Source: Lentisphaerales bacterium (GTDB lineage: Bacteria; Verrucomicrobiota; Lentisphaeria; Lentisphaerales; Lentisphaeraceae). Taken from it: DNA of 62,393 nt. This document shows, one piece after another, positions 11,101 through 17,426 of this stretch. The notes under the pieces are model-generated. The model did no database searches and was not told the DNA's origin. It worked only from the letters and a program-made list of their open reading frames with translations. The position numbers and the translations under genes were made by a program. The stretch is taken from positions 1 to 62,393 of the forward strand of contig JAKVBD010000023.1 in NCBI GenBank assembly GCA_022446985.1, written 5' to 3'. The number at the start of each line of letters is the position of its first letter. The stretch's first letter is position 1.

Positions 11101-12571
11101 CATGAGTGTCATTCACGGTTTCTGGTAATGGTGAGGAATTATTACTTTTACGGAAAGAAAGTAGGTTATGTATAGCTTTGGATGGGAGACCACTGGTTAA
11201 GCTCTTAATTCGAACTTTAACTTGACCTATTGGATAAAATAGGTCGCCAACATTAATCGTAAATTGGTTATTTAGAACGCTTCCATTGCATGTCTGCCAG
11301 CTCAAGCCACCATCCAGGCTGTATTCATAATTTTCGAGAATTGGATATTGATTAGAAAGAGTAAACGTAAAAGTATTAAGGACGCTATCAGCGATTCCTG
11401 CGATTAAAATTTCTTCAGATTGCCAAAGTAGGTAAGGTTTAGACAGATTTTGGGAAATACCCCAAATGTTCAAGAAATCCCAGTTTATAAATGAGCTTTG
11501 CATCATTAATTCTGAAGAGCTTAGTCCCTCGACGCCAGTGGAATCCCCTCGGCCAACTCCTGTTGTCGGATTATCAGGAAGTGAATTATCGAAATAGCTG
11601 TTTGTAATAGTACTATTAGAGTAGCCTATAAGTCCCCCGACTGTATTTTGCCCTGAAATACTGCCCGAAGCATAACTGTATTTTATGAAAGATCTAGAAG
11701 AGGTGCCGATGAGCCCACCAACATTTGAATTTCCAGAGATATCTCCAGAAGAGTAACAGTTTATCACTGGATTATAGGAGTATCCGATGAGTCCACCAAT
11801 ATTTGAATTTCCAGAGATATCTCCAGAAGAGTAACAGTTTTTGATATAAGGGGATGTTGATGAGGAATATCCGATTAGTCCGCCGACTCGATCATTACCA
11901 GTGATATTTCCAGTAGCACAGCTATCTATAATGGTAGAAGATGAGTAACCAACAAGTCCGCCTATATAATCATTGCCCGAAATTGTCGCAGAGGAAGAGC
12001 ATAATTTTATAGATGATGAAGAAACGGAGTAGGAGTATCCGACCAGTCCGCCAATGTACCTGGTGCCATTCAAATTACCCGATACATGACAATTTAGAAT
12101 CGAAGAAATAGACTTTGAATATGAATAGCCGACTAAGCACCCTACGAAATAATAACCACTTATATCAGTATTGGTGAGGTTTACAGAGTCTATTAAAGCT
12201 CCATGTGTGTAACCGAATAAGCCTACAAAATTTTCTTCATCTCTATTAATCGTTAAATTATCAATTGTGAAATTACTGTCACTTTTAAAATTCCCTGTAA
12301 ATCTTTCTGAACTATTACCTATAGGTGAAAACCCAAAGCCATTATTCCAACTAGCAGTTTCACTGGCATCAATATCCGCCGTAATCACAAAGTCTTTATC
12401 CCATGAATCAGGAGTTTCTGAGACCCATCTTAGTTCAGCGAGATTCGAGATTTGGTACTTCCCATCAATAATTGCAGGTGTTGTTGGGAGAGTTTCGGAA
12501 AGTAGAGGTTTTGCTGTTATAGCTAATATTAAAAAGGTAATTAGCCTCAGCAAGTTAAAGTTGTTATTCAT
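2123..12571 (-). CDS. Giant secreted GLUG-repeat protein (adhesin-like), 3482 aa
   Basis: Exported protein with a Sec signal peptide (about residues 1-25). Six homologous modules follow, each opening with a [ND]-L-[AS]-[ED]-L-R-x-[LV]-S-E block then F-x-[IL]-[TS]-A-[ND]-[IL]-[DE]-A; they begin near residues 37, 580, 1090, 1649, 2157 and 2516. Each module carries 7-8 copies of a G-G-L-[IVTA]-G (GLUG-type) repeat, about 45 in all by my count. The first, second, fourth and similar modules end in a domain with E-Y-S-L-D-G-G-x-x-W signatures. InlB-type B repeats lie at about 1504-1637. The C-terminus holds two homologous units of about 270 residues (2934-3200, 3207-3482) that open like H-type lectin domains (W-x-x-[IV]-x-L-x-x-x-[FY]). 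I see no LPXTG, PEP-CTERM or autotransporter barrel. The gene stands alone, with GAGGA upstream of the ATG. GLUG repeats form beta-solenoids in bacterial surface proteins; adhesion or glycan binding is an inference. Confidence 0.85.
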   Translation of the reverse strand: MNNNFNLLRLITFLILAITAKPLLSETLPTTPAIIDGKYQISNLAELRWVSETPDSWDKDFVITADIDASETASWNNGFGFSPIGNSSERFTGNFKSDSNFTIDNLTINRDEENFVGLFGYTHGALIDSVNLTNTDISGYYFVGCLVGYSYSKSISSILNCHVSGNLNGTRYIGGLVGYSYSVSSSSIKLCSSSATISGNDYIGGLVGYSSSTIIDSCATGNITGNDRVGGLIGYSSSTSPYIKNCYSSGDISGNSNIGGLIGYSYNPVINCYSSGDISGNSNVGGLIGTSSRSFIKYSYASGSISGQNTVGGLIGYSNSTITNSYFDNSLPDNPTTGVGRGDSTGVEGLSSSELMMQSSFINWDFLNIWGISQNLSKPYLLWQSEEILIAGIADSVLNTFTFTLSNQYPILENYEYSLDGGLSWQTCNGSVLNNQFTINVGDLFYPIGQVKVRIKSLTSGLPSKAIHNLLSFRKSNNSSPLPETVNDTHGVDTFSFITAPGFDALDHEYSLDGGLTWQNCSSNVIYVGFRNINAGDLHVKLREFESDTITNDSNFTFNESMASDSFSTGNGTELSPFEINSLSDLRLLSESSDYWDKHFLLTANLDARETTVWNEGKGPTPIGDNDIRFTGSLRNLGNYKIDNLTINRPDESYIGLFGHVHSAYIDSITLTNVSIKGKNCVGSIIGLFTDDTTLSNSFASGNVFGESNVGGLTGYLRYRCVISNSSTSCRVTGTRKRVGGLAGSCLNDSTVSKSFASGDVFGGELSGGLLGSTSWDATITESYASGDVSGSTYVGGLVGLFGHDCSITTTYAAGRVSGTQYVGGLVGSASSSSSISKSFYDSSLPDNPVSGVGSGSSTGVVGKSSNQLKQFLTFTHWNFLNTWGISENHTKPYLLWQTEQKLSQGAVDSELNTFTFKLDSNHQNLTEYEISYNGGISWNTLNGSVSNNIVTINVGDEYYDTGEIIIRIKELSQGLPSVGIRNKSQFRKNNLHFPTGGTVDDDANSFTFNLAQGFSAEDHEYSLDGGSTWLNCASNVIDVGFINIEAGDLQLRLREYETTILTNNEVFTFIETTAATAFTSGEGTEVSPYEINSLAELRLLSEDYTFWQMHFVLTADIEAGESVSWNNGEGFSPIGDTYDPFTGSFKNSGNYTIKGLTMNRPWMDNVGFFGSIDSAIIEQIGLEDISVTGRSSVGGLVGNLNFSNISRCFATGNVNGLNDPQTSSGGYNIGGLVGFSSSSSINNSYSNVNVHGYHEVGGLAGATLESKILNSFSTSSLSGNYRVGGLVGFSRFSNFENCYFTGNIDSDRDAGGLLGLSYDSTLLNTYVSGSISGESKIGGLIGASFNNSSESSYFNNSIEGNPTLDVGYGDPAGGEGKSTEELMMQNTFVGWNFTTTWGISEGSTKPYLLRQDAPDAPDAPDAPTDGVVENISDTFSFVLNPSFSIDQHEYSLDGGSNWADCQSNIISVGNIDLAIGALQVRIKAIGSSPSSAVLSNEQAFTQVYDLIVENGSGDGSYTEGSIVNVTAIVPVGYHFVNWSGDTENIFNTSNSPTSVTMPASAITITANVAINTYTVTFDEGLNGTYSGGGALTQTVDHGDSALEPTIMAKPGYKFTGWSTVFNNVTSDLTVTARYSIIVGVTPTTPAIVDGKYQISNLAELRWVSETPDSWDKDFVITADIDASETASWNGGLGFSPIGIDFSNSFKGSFLNKDAFAISGLTINRPENDYIGLFGYLSSAVIKSIIINNAYVQGNRYVGILSGQSSWSDLSNCKVYGNLAGTYIVGGLIGTAYSSVISHNEAYVDVINSSSSYTGGLIGHSTNSTVKDCHTSGNITGSSYHTGGLIGYLYGNISRCYSHATVSGIYNVGGLIGYSYGDISKCYSSSEVFGTSSIGGLIGEKASGTISSCYYNSTLVTGSNTGIGSGTSSGVVGNTTDELMSQNTFSEWDFESIWKISYNKKPYFLWQAQDILEAGIVDNTSNTFTFTLSEFYTSINDYEYSLDYGVTWLHLDGENIDNVHTLNVGDNYYATNQIQIRVKVTGNDLPSKTISNQSPFFITNSSSPTNAVINDEEDTFKFTSATGFSATDHEYSLDGGINWYNCTSDTIKVLFLNIDAGNLLVRLREFESIPLSNTIPFTFEETTAADSFSYGDGTADNPYKINNLSDLRLLSENSSFWDKHFIISANIDAHETVMWNDGLGFSPIGNSSIKFSGTLSQTDSFTLTKLFIDRPNQQHVGFIGYALDAAVGGINLQDSSIIGKHYVGGIIGYASRTTLLDSYCSGLIRAINDVAGGLVGINSHGAIIDSSAAAQVTGDNYIGGLVGINQQYSFVSNCSASGNTTASNENAGGLTGTNHAAKISQSFASGTVTALKNAGGLTGKNSYVASIFHSFSTGNVVANDSAGGLAGSNIDNSNIKHSYTIGNVSALNNRGGLIGVFSSGIINNCLFDIERTGVTSHTGNDHDLEGIFGYPTSQMHMEQTNSNHDWDINYIWEVSNDYPVLAVEEGIAAEKPTKVDNTYQISNLAELRWLSENPLVWHENFLLTANIDASETANWNRKEGFSPIGNGRYFSGSFLNSETYVISGIEICREGQFSTGFFGSTKKATISNLTLEAGNVIGAIYTGGLIGYSYKSIISDCQTSMNINAMTLGGGLIGYCVESNINDCSSSSIVSSTYKSGGLIGDAEDSEILRCFAVGNVSSGKRAGGLIGDIAGTTVKQCFAKGNVSSFNAGGLIGYAYFTSSIYDSYSTGTITGSSSGGFLGKSFSAYVENCYSNGLVLDNDAGGFLGDYSGRTFVNTFYNNETSGKEFGTASGNISGINGLTSLVLESKNTYTDADWDFTDVWFIVPNSFPQLRGFPSKVTINSSNNLDIIADSSTSLGESFTFTVNAESGYLVTSITINGQVISIQPNSSVTYTIDIVSGDLDISANVEIIQPKPFVGLIENLSDEWKTIELPEDYLNPVIVTTPITNTSSSPIITRMSNVTNNSFDIKVQRVDSSIENPGQFQATYFVVEEGVYNETDHGIKLEAFLHDSNQTAGKNNWVADTINPFTAFTSPVLYGQVMSSNDDDWSAFYAYGSSRTEPVSEGNYNIGKHIGEDPATDRNHETLGVIIAESGIWELNEMLFSFSLSEDSVDSIQNSGVSLPVNSGNLSIATLNGLDGGDGGWAILLDSANASSGSLQCAIDEDTFGDTERAHTTEQVSILTAKVNSLPKINTGVIDFVDHQWQTIELPETYTSMVVVVTPVYDSHSVPLVPRIKNASGDNFEVKVQRADGTDDPVEPIRITYFVIEEGVYNETEHGITMEAVKYKSSVTDNSSSWKGEQQSLANSYSQAVVLGQVMSNNDSRWSTFWSSGSNRKDVPSVTLHTGKHVGQDLETDRLSETLAYVVFEAGSYSIDSSTVTIGLGGDTIKGLDDSPTAYDLECNFAILSQSAMDGTDGGWAILNGLEGSIDGSLNIAIDEDTIGDLERKHTTEQVAYILVNP
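8301..8336 (-). repeat. In-frame 9-bp tandem repeat (four copies) inside the GLUG gene
   Basis: Four head-to-tail copies of GGAGCATCA (the last ending in T), read on the minus strand as Asp-Ala-Pro repeated four times. The repeat links the third GLUG module to the next beta-rich domain. Copy-number change would alter the linker by three residues without breaking the frame. Confidence 0.9.
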
Positions 12572-12826
12572 TAAATGTTCCTCAAATAGTTAACTTAAAG
12601 AAAATCTAATATGGATGAAAGTTTTTGAACTTATTTTCGAGTGAATAATACAGAAAGTGACACTGCACCTTCAATATTTTCTTGTCCCTTTAATACACCT
12701 TTTACCCTGGATTTTCTTGCTCATTGTAATATTGAGCACAACAAAGTAATTGTTTTGAGATATTAGTCAATTCGAGGAATGAGAATATTTTTAGTGTGTA
12801 TTAGGTTGTAAGAGAGGGAGTTGTTA
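12572..12826. other. Intergenic region upstream of the giant GLUG gene
   Basis: A/T-rich stretch of about 255 bases with no credible gene. It must hold the promoter of the minus-strand giant gene; a GAGGA ribosome-binding site lies about 9 bases before its ATG. I could not pick a convincing -35/-10 pair. Confidence 0.5.
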
Positions 12827-12856
12827 ATAAAAAAGCGGAAGTCCGAAGACTTCCGC
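12827..12856 (-). terminator. Rho-independent terminator of the first sulfatase gene (UUCG loop)
   Basis: Perfect 9-bp stem (12835-12843 with 12848-12856). Read on the minus strand it has a UUCG tetraloop and is followed by seven U residues. It lies 24 bases past the sulfatase stop codon. Confidence 0.95.
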
Positions 12857-12880
12857 GCCAATCACACTATGAGAAGAGAT

Positions 12881-14356
12881 TTATTTCTTATTCTTTTTGC
12901 TACCCTGAACGTCAGGAATATACTCGATGATATCTCCAGGTTTGCCTGATTTCCATTCCTGGCTTTTTACGGTTGGTTTCAGGTCCCACTTTTGTGGTTT
13001 GAGTGGTGTATAGTTCGGGTCATTGTCTTTTTCGAGTTGGTTTTTTACTACGGCAAAAAGCGTGTTGACCACTTCGGCGTATTCCGGGTTTTGGATGAGA
13101 TTCTCTTTTTCGTAGAAGTCTTTAGTTGTATCTACCAATTTGACCGGTTTACGAGCGGGCGAAACCCATAGTTTGTATTTACCGTTTGATATTACACGAT
13201 CTCTAAAGTACCAGACATTTTCAACGCCTTTGTCACTCATGACGGTGCCTTTGCCGCCCATAGACATATTCCATGAACGAGGACCTTTTTCAGTCTTGCC
13301 GAGAAGAACATCGGCAAAGGAGAGCCCATCAAAGATATGATCTTCAGGAAGTTGTGCACCACCCAGTTTTGCAAATGTAGGGAGCAGGTCAGTCACATCG
13401 CAAAGAGTATTGTTTGTTTTGCCTTGTGGAACGAGTCCTGGAGCACTGACGATAAATGGGCCGTTGATGCCATTTTCAGTTGTTCTGGTTTTACCTCCAT
13501 GAACGATACGACCATTCATAGTTCCTCGCATGCTGCCGGTACTGCCGTTATCGGCAGTAACTATCAAAATGGTATTTTCGCGAATGCCAAGATCTGTTAA
13601 AGCGGTGTCGATTTTTCCAATGATTTTGTCGGCATACTTTACCATGGCTTTGAAGACGTCCACTTTCTCAGTTGCGTTCGGAGCATCGGGAGTTGCTTCG
13701 AGCGGGCCGTGTGGCAAACACATGGCGTAGTAAAGGAACATAGGATCATCTTTGTTTTCTTTCATGAAGTTGATGAGGAAGTCAGAGAAGATGTCTTCGC
13801 TGTATTTGTCCCCATAAGTTTTGCTGCCTTTTTTGGTGTGAAGGTAAGGATCCCAGTAACGCTTGCCACTGGCAGGGTTACCTGTTTCATACCCCGTCCA
13901 CATGCAGTAGTCATCGAAGCCGTGGTGAACCATGGCTTTAGGTTGAATTCTAAAATCGTTAACCTGCCACTTACCAGCAACGGCAGTTTTGTATCCGGCA
14001 GACTGCATGACTCTGGCAATACTTGGATTTTTCTCCCAGTCAAAGTGACAGCCACCACCCCAGCGCGGGACATCCCAGTGATTGACCCAGCCGTTGCGGA
14101 ATGGGTATTGGCCAGTCATAAAGGCCACTCGAGTCGGGGTGCACTGTGGCATAGAGTAAAAGTTGGTGAACTTCATGCCATTTTGAGCTAAGGCATCAAT
14201 GTGAGGAGTGTCGATATCTTGAGCTCCATAAGAGCTGATCCATTCTTTGCCTAGGTCATCCATAAGGATGAAAACGATGTTTGGCTTTTCGGCTTTGAGT
14301 GTAAAAGCACAAAGCAGAATAAGGCAGGATAACAATTTCTGGCAGGCGGATTTCAT
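12881..14356 (-). CDS. Secreted sulfatase (FGly type), tandem paralogue 1
   Basis: Type I sulfatase, hydrolysing sulfate esters through a formylglycine made from Cys. The Sec signal covers about residues 1-22. The mature protein begins with P-N-I-V-F-I-L-M-D-D (metal-binding Asp33/Asp34). The sulfatase signature C-T-P-T-R places the modified Cys at 72, and later G-K-W-Q and T-A-D-N-G motifs supply further active-site residues. Length 491 is normal. The C-terminus is Lys-rich. The next gene upstream is a close paralogue with the same Cys72 position, and part of the two genes is nearly identical at DNA level. No formylglycine-generating enzyme is encoded in the window. Substrate unknown; a sulfated algal polysaccharide is plausible for a marine organism (inference). 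Confidence 0.93.
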   Translation of the reverse strand: MKSACQKLLSCLILLCAFTLKAEKPNIVFILMDDLGKEWISSYGAQDIDTPHIDALAQNGMKFTNFYSMPQCTPTRVAFMTGQYPFRNGWVNHWDVPRWGGGCHFDWEKNPSIARVMQSAGYKTAVAGKWQVNDFRIQPKAMVHHGFDDYCMWTGYETGNPASGKRYWDPYLHTKKGSKTYGDKYSEDIFSDFLINFMKENKDDPMFLYYAMCLPHGPLEATPDAPNATEKVDVFKAMVKYADKIIGKIDTALTDLGIRENTILIVTADNGSTGSMRGTMNGRIVHGGKTRTTENGINGPFIVSAPGLVPQGKTNNTLCDVTDLLPTFAKLGGAQLPEDHIFDGLSFADVLLGKTEKGPRSWNMSMGGKGTVMSDKGVENVWYFRDRVISNGKYKLWVSPARKPVKLVDTTKDFYEKENLIQNPEYAEVVNTLFAVVKNQLEKDNDPNYTPLKPQKWDLKPTVKSQEWKSGKPGDIIEYIPDVQGSKKNKK

Positions 14357-14412
14357 AATTCTCTCTATTTTTCTTAGAGAAGTCGAAACGAGACAGAACG
14401 TTACAGAGAGGA

Positions 14413-14444
14413 TAAAAAAAGAGCAGCCTTTGAGCTGCTCTTTT
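14413..14444 (-). terminator. Terminator of the second sulfatase gene
   Basis: Stem of 11 bp (14417-14427 with 14434-14444), loop of 6 bases, and a long A run on the plus strand, giving a U run after the hairpin on the minus strand. It separates the two sulfatase genes, so the downstream one needs its own promoter in about 14357-14412 or readthrough. Confidence 0.85.
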
Positions 14445-14559
14445 GGGAAGGGGAAGGTAGTCTTATGCTGGGCTGGAAACGTGTTGTTCCGAGATTTTTT
14501 TGCCAGGCTAGAGCCTAGCGATCCATACGTTTGCCGGGTAGGATGCCTGCGGTCCCAGG
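14445..14559. other. Unassigned structured spacer between the sulfatase genes
   Basis: Between the terminator at 14444 and the stop codon of the upstream sulfatase lies a more G/C-rich segment than the surrounding spacers. It has a short inverted repeat (GCTAG-AGC-CTAGC at about 14507-14519) and a G/C-rich block at 14532-14559. It contains no gene. It could be a dispersed intergenic repeat or the 3'UTR of the upstream sulfatase. Confidence 0.3.
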
Positions 14560-16050
14560 TTATTTTTTCTTAGATTTCTTTTTGTCACCTGTACCCTGCG
14601 CATCAGGTTTAAAGTTGATTTCGTCTCCAGGCTTACCGACTTTCCATTCGTCAGCTTTTGCTTTGATTGCTACGTCCCATTTTTCTTCCTTAAGCGGGTT
14701 ATAAATGGGTTCGTTGTCTTTTTCGAAGTTATTTTTTACAGCGGCAAAAAGAGTTTTGACTATCTCGGCATATTCTGGGTTGTTAATGAGATTCTCTTTC
14801 TCATAAAGGTCTTTGGTAAGGTCAACTAATTTTACCGGTTTTTTAGCAGGCGATATCCAAAGCTTGTATTTGCCATCGCTGATCACCCGGTCGCGGTAGT
14901 ACCAACGATTCTGAATACCTTTTTCAGTTCTTTTGGCATGATTTCCACCACCCATGGACATATTCCATGTACGAGGTCCTTTTTCGGCTTTGCCAAGAAG
15001 AACGTCTGCAAATGATATACCGTCAAAAATGTGATCTTTTGGAAGTGTGGCTCCGCCGAGTTCTGCAAAAGTCGGTAGTAAGTCTGAAACGTCGCAAAGT
15101 GTATGATTCATTTTCCCACCAGGAACGAGTCCAGGAGCATTAACGACGAATGGGCCATTGATGCCATTTTCAGTTGTTTTCATTTTGCCGCCTTTAACCA
15201 TTCTACCATCTCTGTTGCCAGATATGGAGCCTGTAGTACCATTGTCAGTCGTAACGATGACAATGGTTTTTTCGCGTAGCTTCATTTCATCGAGAGCCTT
15301 AGTTAACTTGCCGATAATGAAATCTGAATAGCGAACCATTGCTTTGTGTTTGGCCATTTTGTCTTTGACGTCCGGTTCATTAGGAGTTGCTACCAAAGGT
15401 CCATGTGGTAGGCACATGGCATAGTACATGAACATTGGGTTTTCTTTATTTTGCTTCATGAAGTCGATTAAGAAATCAGCAAAAATGTCTTCGCCAAATT
15501 TACCTGAATAAGTTTTACTGCCTTCTTTGGTGTGGATGTATGGGTCCCAGTAGCGTTGGGCACTTGCTTTTACCCCTGCTTCGTAGCCGGTCCACATGCA
15601 GTAATCATCGAAGCCGTGATGAACCATGGCCTCAGGTTGTACTCTAAAGTCATTAACCTGCCACTTACCAGCAACGGCAGTTTTGTATCCTGCAGATTGC
15701 ATGACTCTGGCAATACTTGGATTTTTCTCCCAGTCAAAATGGCAGCCACCACCCCAACGCGGGACATCCCAGTGATTGACCCAGCCATGACGAAAAGGGT
15801 ACTGCCCGGTCATAAAAGTAATACGAGTCGGGGTGCACTGAGGCATGGAATAGAAGCGCGAGAAGGCCATACCGGTTTTGGCGAGATTATCGATGACAGG
15901 AGTGTTTATTTCCTGAGCCCCATAAGTACTGACCCATTCTTTACCGAGGTCATCGAGAAGAATAAAAAGGATATTTGGTTTTTCTGCCTTTAATGAGCAT
16001 GTTGCCCAAAAACATAATATAAAGAAGAACGCCTTAATTTGTGGAGACAT
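14560..16050 (-). CDS. Secreted sulfatase (FGly type), tandem paralogue 2
   Basis: Same family and architecture as the sulfatase at 12881-14356. The signal peptide is about residues 1-22, metal ligands Asp33/Asp34, modified Cys72 in C-T-P-T-R, then G-K-W-Q and T-T-D-N-G motifs. It has 496 residues and ends in a Lys-rich tail. About residues 86-155, including the W-D-V-P-R-W segment, are almost identical in both proteins, while the N- and C-terminal thirds have diverged. A strong terminator follows at 14413-14444. Similarity over the full length shows tandem duplication; whether the two copies act on different sulfated substrates cannot be told from sequence. Confidence 0.93.
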   Translation of the reverse strand: MSPQIKAFFFILCFWATCSLKAEKPNILFILLDDLGKEWVSTYGAQEINTPVIDNLAKTGMAFSRFYSMPQCTPTRITFMTGQYPFRHGWVNHWDVPRWGGGCHFDWEKNPSIARVMQSAGYKTAVAGKWQVNDFRVQPEAMVHHGFDDYCMWTGYEAGVKASAQRYWDPYIHTKEGSKTYSGKFGEDIFADFLIDFMKQNKENPMFMYYAMCLPHGPLVATPNEPDVKDKMAKHKAMVRYSDFIIGKLTKALDEMKLREKTIVIVTTDNGTTGSISGNRDGRMVKGGKMKTTENGINGPFVVNAPGLVPGGKMNHTLCDVSDLLPTFAELGGATLPKDHIFDGISFADVLLGKAEKGPRTWNMSMGGGNHAKRTEKGIQNRWYYRDRVISDGKYKLWISPAKKPVKLVDLTKDLYEKENLINNPEYAEIVKTLFAAVKNNFEKDNEPIYNPLKEEKWDVAIKAKADEWKVGKPGDEINFKPDAQGTGDKKKSKKK

Positions 16051-16141
16051 ACAGCTACCTATTTTTATAGTTAATTTTAACTAATCACACCTACATATTT
16101 CTAGGAGCGCAAGGCAATTTGTTTTTTGGATGTCTAAAAAT

Positions 16142-16170
16142 AAAAAAGCTCTAACAGAATGTCAGAGCTT
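16142..16170 (-). terminator. Terminator of the unknown exported-protein gene
   Basis: Arms AAGCTCT (16146-16152) and AGAGCTT (16164-16170), plus inner pairs, followed on the minus strand by a T run. It lies about 35 bases past the stop codon at 16205. Confidence 0.85.
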
Positions 16171-16204
16171 AAATGTTATGTAGGGGCAAACTTAAGCTGA
16201 AAAC

Positions 16205-17242
16205 TTATGCTTTAACGATGAACTTTTTTAAGCTTTCATCAAAAATAATTTTACTTTTGTTGGCTTTGTACCACTCTGTTATATCACCTTGATATTGGAC
16301 AAGTTTCATAAGAATTGGCAAAGCTTGTTGTTTCTGATAGGTAGAATTTTGATCAGTGCTGTTTAGTAGTCTCATCAATCTTTCAAGGGCATCGAGCTGT
16401 CCGTAGTGAACGGCACACATAGCAGATTGAGAAGCCTCCCATTGGTGGCTGTACTGCTTAATTTTCCAATTTTGAAGTATTGCTTTTTTGAGCTCTTCTT
16501 GAGAAATTTTACTATATTTTAGGGTATTGAATAGTTCTAGATTTATAGATCTGGAGGCGTAACTGATAATCGCTTTATTGCCATCTTCTTTGTTTTTTTG
16601 AAGAATGCATGTAACCCATTCTCTTGGTAGGTGCTGTTGGGAATTTAGTCCCATCTTTAGTTGTTCCCAGGCCGCATCAATCCAGCCAAATTTAATGACC
16701 GACTTTATAAGAGAATGACTTTTTATAAGGTTCTGGATGACGATGTCTTTGTGTTCTTTTTTAACCATAAGAGGCAAAGCATAGTTGGTGTGGATCTGTA
16801 GTCCTTGATAGTTGACGACTTGTTCTAAAAACTTAGCTGGAATCTTTTGAAGTAAGGTTACCTGAATATCATTTGGAGAATAGCTGTTTTGACCATTTGA
16901 TGCTAAAGATATTTTTTGTAGATAGGCTAAGACATCACTTTCAGTAGGGTCTTTTTTTAATTTGATTTTGCTGAGAGCTTTAGTATTTGCTCCATTCGAG
17001 CGCCTTGTGAAAGAGGTGAAAAATGACCCGGTTGTGGACACTTCTTCATCGGAATCATCTTCTTCCTTGAGCTGCTTTTCAAGAGCATCAACTTTTCTCG
17101 TTAGACGATCAATTTTTCGATCCATTCTCAAAATGATTGATTTGAGAAACTCCATATCGTTTTTTTGACCAGTTTCAAATGGTGCCTGTCCGTAAATAAG
17201 ACTTGAAGATATACATAAAATAATAAAGAAAGATTTCTTCAT
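16205..17242 (-). CDS. Exported helical protein with N-terminal coiled coil, unknown function
   Basis: I do not recognise this family. The ATG at 17242 is preferred over the GTG at 17248 because a GGAG site sits 5 bases before it; the product is 345 residues. The signal peptide is about residues 1-18 (K-K-S-F-F-I-I-L-C start, cleavage near IYG-QA). A short coiled coil at about 30-55 with heptad Leu/Ile runs into an acidic stretch (E-E-D-D-S-D-E-E). The remainder is predicted mostly helical with repeated W and L positions, possibly an alpha-solenoid. It sits between sulfatase genes but has its own terminator at both sides, so co-regulation with them is not implied. Periplasmic location is inferred from the signal. 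Confidence 0.75.
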   Translation of the reverse strand: MKKSFFIILCISSSLIYGQAPFETGQKNDMEFLKSIILRMDRKIDRLTRKVDALEKQLKEEDDSDEEVSTTGSFFTSFTRRSNGANTKALSKIKLKKDPTESDVLAYLQKISLASNGQNSYSPNDIQVTLLQKIPAKFLEQVVNYQGLQIHTNYALPLMVKKEHKDIVIQNLIKSHSLIKSVIKFGWIDAAWEQLKMGLNSQQHLPREWVTCILQKNKEDGNKAIISYASRSINLELFNTLKYSKISQEELKKAILQNWKIKQYSHQWEASQSAMCAVHYGQLDALERLMRLLNSTDQNSTYQKQQALPILMKLVQYQGDITEWYKANKSKIIFDESLKKFIVKA

Positions 17243-17373
17243 TCTCACTCCTATAGATGAATTATAAGCCGTGAAGGCTTGCCCAATTTTTTGTTAAGAA
17301 GTTTAAAATATTTATGTAACTCTTTAATGCAACTGAATATTTGGTGAAGGAGATTTTTCTTTTTGTTAAAAGA

Positions 17374-17404
17374 AATAAAAAAGCCCCAACCGAAGTTGAG
17401 GCTT
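17374..17404 (-). terminator. Terminator of the third sulfatase gene (UUCG loop)
   Basis: Stem of 10 pairs (17381-17390 with 17395-17404, one G-U wobble in the minus-strand RNA), UUCG tetraloop, then a U run. It begins 23 bases past the stop codon. Confidence 0.92.
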
Positions 17405-17426
17405 TGAAAAATGGAATGTTTAAAAC

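Noticed and set aside
2123..12571. Many near-regular repeats that could suggest a CRISPR array
   Set aside because: The repeats are in one continuous reading frame and encode G-G-L-x-G protein motifs; spacers are not unique DNA and repeats are not identical.
13709..14191. Long plus-strand open frame opposite the first sulfatase, with a look-alike at 15532-15993 opposite the second
   Set aside because: They resemble each other only because the sulfatase genes on the other strand are paralogues; neither has a signal, domain or ribosome-binding site of its own.
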